From: Pasteurella sp049670895
GTDB taxonomy: Bacteria > Pseudomonadota > Gammaproteobacteria > Enterobacterales > Pasteurellaceae
DNA: 64,000 bases
NCBI RefSeq assembly: GCF_049670895.1
Contig: NZ_CP187170.1
Reading direction: 5' to 3' (one strand)
A program made the position numbers and the translations under genes. The number at the start of each line of letters is the position of its first letter. The first letter of the stretch is position 1. This document shows positions 61,100-64,000 of the stretch, piece after piece. The notes beneath the pieces are model-generated. The model saw only the letters and a list, made by a program, of their open reading frames with translations, was not told the DNA's origin and did no database searches.

Positions 61100-61390
61100 T
61101 TTCTATTCTCTATCTAATAAGTTAATTATTCTTATTAAATTGCTCTCTTTAGAAACAGTAATACAACCTTTTGATACGCTACTGAAATGAAGGGTTGCTC
61201 CACCTCTTTTATTCCTAATCTATAAGATAGGAAATCTAGTTTATTCCAACCAACTTCTTGTCATGCATACCAATCTTCTCCTGAGTAATGGGCTCATTCA
61301 GAATCTATTTGATAAACATCATGATCATTTGGTTTACAACGGTCGGCTTCATCTCCTCACAAAATACCCATAAGCTCAGGGGCAAGAAAC
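61100..61390 (-). pseudogene. Remains of a Tlde1-like L,D-transpeptidase effector
   Basis: Broken frames read NDHDVYQIDSE, HYSGEDWYA, EVGWNKLDFLSYRLGI and, in another frame, RNKRGGATLHFSSVSKGCITVSK. The H...SxGCIT arrangement is the cysteine active-site pattern of DUF2778/Tlde1 peptidoglycan effectors. At least two stops and one frameshift. Confidence 0.45.
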
Positions 61391-61443
61391 GAATGTAAAA
61401 ATTTTTATCCTTAATCAACTACACTGCCTAATGGTAAGATGAC

Positions 61444-61836
61444 TTACTTTCCGCCTAACCAAATCCCATAATTCATAGTCACATTACAAAGTATGTAACC
61501 AAAACCATAAACAAATATATAAAGATATTTCACTCTGCTTTTTTCTAAATCAACGGGGGTTTTTGTTAAAACTCGATCCCAGATAATTTTAATCATAATT
61601 ACAAATACAAAGTTCATAAAATAAACCCCATAATATATCAAAAACTCCTTCAACAAGATCTTAATATACCATAATGGCAATGGCTTATAACTTTTATATA
61701 TCTTACTCAAAACAATAATCAAAACCAATGACAGAGAAATCATAAAAAATAATTGATAAAAATATTTACTATTTCTTTTATAAAAAACCCAAAAACCTAT
61801 AAATAAGCATAAAAAATAATGAAGATAATTAATCAT
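61444..61836 (-). CDS. Small membrane immunity-like protein, family C, copy 2
   Basis: 130 residues from the ATG at 61836. Close to the copies at 47964 and 62168 (INYLHYFLCLFIGFWVFYKRNSKYF, YYGVYFMNFVFVIMIKIIWDRVLTKTPVD). The upstream tail frame (KADLEIDVNYGSIIKDFNERFSDD) ends in a stop that overlaps this ATG. Confidence 0.55.
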   Translation of the reverse strand: MINYLHYFLCLFIGFWVFYKRNSKYFYQLFFMISLSLVLIIVLSKIYKSYKPLPLWYIKILLKEFLIYYGVYFMNFVFVIMIKIIWDRVLTKTPVDLEKSRVKYLYIFVYGFGYILCNVTMNYGIWLGGK

Positions 61837-62160
61837 CACTAAACCTCTCATTGAAATCTTTTATTATTGAGCCATAATTAACATCGATCTCTAAATCAGC
61901 CTTTAACCCAGTTGCAGTGCTATCTCCCTACTAAGCCCCTCTCTTGCGACTGCTTTAAATACCTTTCCTCCAAAATCCCCATCTACTGAACCAGCAGTAC
62001 CGCCATAGGACGATAGGGCACTCGTACATTAAGATAACGAGATGTAAACTCTCTTTGACTTCTGCTTCAACCAAGGGACTTTAGCTTTGACATTAATTTC
62101 GCCATAGATATTATTCCCCTATATACTTTTCCTGTTACTTTTAACTCAACCACATCATCT
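61837..62160 (-). pseudogene. Decayed effector tail of the VgrG2 type
   Basis: Pieces SALSSYGGTAGSVDGDFGGKVF and ADLEIDVNYGSIIKDFNERFSDD with frame breaks; the ending resembles the VgrG2 terminus (VDAQINWNNIKERF). No core attached. Confidence 0.45.
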
Positions 62161-62167
62161 AATTGGC

Positions 62168-62554
62168 TTACTTTTCGGCTAACCAAATCCCATAATTCAT
62201 AGTCACATTACAAAGTATGTAGCCAAAACCATAAACAAATATATAAAGATATTTCACTCTGCTTTTTTCTAAATCAACGGGGGTTTTTGTTAAAACGCTA
62301 CCCCAGATAATTTTAATCATACACATAAACACAAAGTTCATAAAATAAACTCCATAATATATGAATACTTCTTTAAACAAAACATCAAAAAAATAAGAAG
62401 GAAAGAATCTTTGGTAGATTATACTAAAAGAAACAACCAACACTAACAGTAGCGAAATTATAATAAATACCCAGTAAAAATATTTACCATTTCTTTTATA
62501 AAAAACTAAGAAACCTATAAATAAGCATAAAAAATAATGAAGATAATTAATCAT
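62168..62554 (-). CDS. Small membrane immunity-like protein, family C, copy 3
   Basis: 128 residues from the ATG at 62554 (GAGG six bases upstream). N- and C-terminal thirds match the other copies; the middle (SIIYQRFFPSYFFDVLFKEV) is divergent. Confidence 0.55.
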   Translation of the reverse strand: MINYLHYFLCLFIGFLVFYKRNGKYFYWVFIIISLLLVLVVSFSIIYQRFFPSYFFDVLFKEVFIYYGVYFMNFVFMCMIKIIWGSVLTKTPVDLEKSRVKYLYIFVYGFGYILCNVTMNYGIWLAEK

Positions 62555-62797
62555 CACAAACCTCACTTTAAACTAAACTCTTGTCATAATATCGCCAGAA
62601 TTTATATCAACTTGTACAGACTTTTAATCCAAGCCACATAGTCAACTCACCGAATAAAAAGAGAAAAGATGCCTTTAATTTCCTCGTTTCTTTTGACATA
62701 ACCTTTCCTTATTCATATTTTAAAACATGGAAAACACTATTATTTGATAAACTTTCAATATCATACATGCCACTACTTGATTTAGTGTCAATCTAAA
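62555..62797. other. Gene-free stretch with remnants
   Basis: Begins with a relic of the DINSGD tail seen before the other family C genes, then no recognisable coding sequence. Confidence 0.35.
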
Positions 62798-63190
62798 CTA
62801 ATATTGTATTGAAGGATTTTCACTTAATAAAAATTCTTCTAAACTTTTCGCTTGAAATTTTAGATCATCTAACAGTAAAGAGCCTAATCCGTTAGCATAT
62901 ATATGCCCTGTCTTATATTCCATTAGAATCGCAACACCGCCATTATTATCTCCAATCATAATATATTCTGGAAGGTAAAAACTTATTTCATAATCTTTAT
63001 TTCGCAGAAAAACCTCCTCAATCTCTAATAAAATAAAGTGTTCTGCCTGTAATCCATTAGATATAAGAAGAAACTCTACATAGGAATGAGGGAGCGTAAA
63101 ATTATGATTTCTCGTTATTTCTCGTATTACATTTATATCTGCAGCTTTATTTAGTTCAAAACCCTTATTTAGTAATATTGTTTGATTCAT
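62798..63190 (-). CDS. SMI1/KNR4 (SUKH)-like immunity protein
   Basis: 130 residues, no membrane segment. LPHSYVEFLLISNGL near 33-47 and YLPEYIMIGDNNGGVAIL near 73-90 are the typical SUKH pattern. SUKH proteins are broad immunity proteins of polymorphic-toxin loci. No toxin is attached; orphan immunity gene. Confidence 0.65.
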   Translation of the reverse strand: MNQTILLNKGFELNKAADINVIREITRNHNFTLPHSYVEFLLISNGLQAEHFILLEIEEVFLRNKDYEISFYLPEYIMIGDNNGGVAILMEYKTGHIYANGLGSLLLDDLKFQAKSLEEFLLSENPSIQY

Positions 63191-63251
63191 TAAATACCCC
63201 TAGCAAATTAAAATATTGCATTTAAATTAAACTTATTCATTATTTACTCCA

Positions 63252-63728
63252 TCAAAAAGGGCCGATTCTCTTGCCATCTTTATTTTTACTTACATCATTT
63301 AAAATATCACGAATAAGTTGACGATCTTCATATTGCTTAGCAAAGAATACTATCTCATGACGATTCTGTTCTGAATATAAATATGAGGATGCCAATATAT
63401 AAATAAATGGACTAATGACCTGAGTCATATTCTTTAAATAATGTGCTTGAGAAATATAATTCATCACTTTTTTGAAATCCTCATCCTTCAAAATCATTTT
63501 CCTTGCATACAACGCTGCACAAGCACCTGCAGCTTTCAAGGTATTATTTGATGCTAAGGCATCATAAACAAAAGATAAATTTTCTGATTCCGCATTTTCT
63601 AAATACACAATCGCTAACGTGAGAGCAAAATAAATTACCGTAGCAGGATGATCTCGATTGAGGAGTGCTTTTAAATAATCAATTTCCTCTACACACTCTT
63701 TCACTGCAAGGGCATGAATTAAATACAT
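63252..63728 (-). CDS. HEAT-like repeat protein, 5' end damaged
   Basis: 158 residues from the ATG at 63728, all helical, HEAT-like (HALAVKECVEEIDYLKALL, AAGACAALYARKMIL). The same frame is open further upstream to about 63890 (IQYLEELNSGCSPVIKKAAKQIL) without a start. An ATG at 63886 lies one base out of frame, so a single-base deletion after it would explain the loss. Likely an immunity protein that is now truncated or silent. Confidence 0.5.
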   Translation of the reverse strand: MYLIHALAVKECVEEIDYLKALLNRDHPATVIYFALTLAIVYLENAESENLSFVYDALASNNTLKAAGACAALYARKMILKDEDFKKVMNYISQAHYLKNMTQVISPFIYILASSYLYSEQNRHEIVFFAKQYEDRQLIRDILNDVSKNKDGKRIGPF

Positions 63729-63889
63729 CTGTGTTTCCCACGCCTTCGGTTTTTCTATTTCGCCAGCTAATGCCTCATGTAAGTAAGAACCATAGCCTTT
63801 TAAGCGTCCTTTTAGGATTTGCTTTGCCGCTTTTTTAATTACTGGTGAACATCCTGAATTCAGTTCTTCTAAATATTGTATATCATTCT

Positions 63890-64000
63890 CTCATTCTTAA
63901 AATTATTAAAGTATTATACTATCAGTATTCCTATTCTGAGCTTGAGTTAAACTTTGTCAATTTAAATCATCTCTATTACCATTATATGCTCTCGGATATA
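63890..64000 (-). pseudogene. Possible toxin-tail remnant at the window edge
   Basis: One frame reads YPRAYNGNRDDLN, stop, QSLTQAQNRNTDSIIL. Looks like a decayed C-tail upstream of the HEAT-like gene; no family recognised. Confidence 0.3.

Overview
The window is a chromosomal segment from a Pasteurellaceae bacterium. Four things point there: at least 20 exact copies of the Haemophilus-type DNA uptake signal (AAGTGCGGT or its complement) between 1.8 and 37.4 kb, an AfuC closely resembling the Actinobacillus one, mreBCD, rnr-rlmB and leuABCD sequences of clear gammaproteobacterial type, and AT-rich coding sequence. The genus cannot be fixed from sequence alone.

Layout, positions 1-38.7 kb (core genome). 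(1) The end of an afuABC-type ABC importer. (2) purT and luxS, then yqaA, yqaB, two tRNA-Arg and a tRNA-Ser: the same order as the E. coli luxS-micA-gshA-yqaA-yqaB-argQZYV-serV region but without gshA. Where E. coli has micA there is a plus-strand small-RNA-like unit with a sigma-E-like promoter and a U8 terminator. (3) rep, a small lipoprotein, and the proteostasis block lon, clpX, clpP, tig. (4) kbp and the ypfJ peptidase. (5) A sorbitol operon srlA-E-B-D-M, a hexitol-phosphatase-like gene and srlR, behind a class II CRP promoter. (6) A leu operon with a leader peptide and attenuator, then leuA, B, C, D. (7) yhbP, mreBCD, rnr-rlmB, sodC, and the divergent uvrA/ssb pair with a LexA box.

Layout, 38.7 kb to the end (accessory island, almost all on the minus strand). 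This is an orphan VgrG locus of a type VI secretion system: no sheath, baseplate or ATPase genes are in view. Three full-length vgrG genes share an almost identical core of about 573 residues but end in three different effector tips: a glycine-zipper membrane-active-like tip, a repetitive Gly/Ala-rich tip of unknown activity, and a lipase tip with a GHSLG motif. Each is followed without a gap by its presumed immunity gene (4-TM protein, small membrane protein, ankyrin lipoprotein). Around them lie displaced effector tails still attached to immunity genes, copies of a small protein resembling DUF4176, decayed vgrG pieces, an Ntox24-like toxin module, a SUKH-like immunity gene, a HEAT-like gene and the remains of a Tlde1-like peptidoglycan effector. 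Many copies carry frameshifts, nonsense codons or truncations, so the island reads as an expanding and decaying immunity archive.

The island's hairpin terminators carry the other Pasteurellaceae uptake signal (ACAAGCGGT), which is nearly absent from the core part. This suggests the island, or parts of it, came from a species of the Actinobacillus/Mannheimia uptake-signal group.

All family assignments are by reading the sequence; no database search was run.
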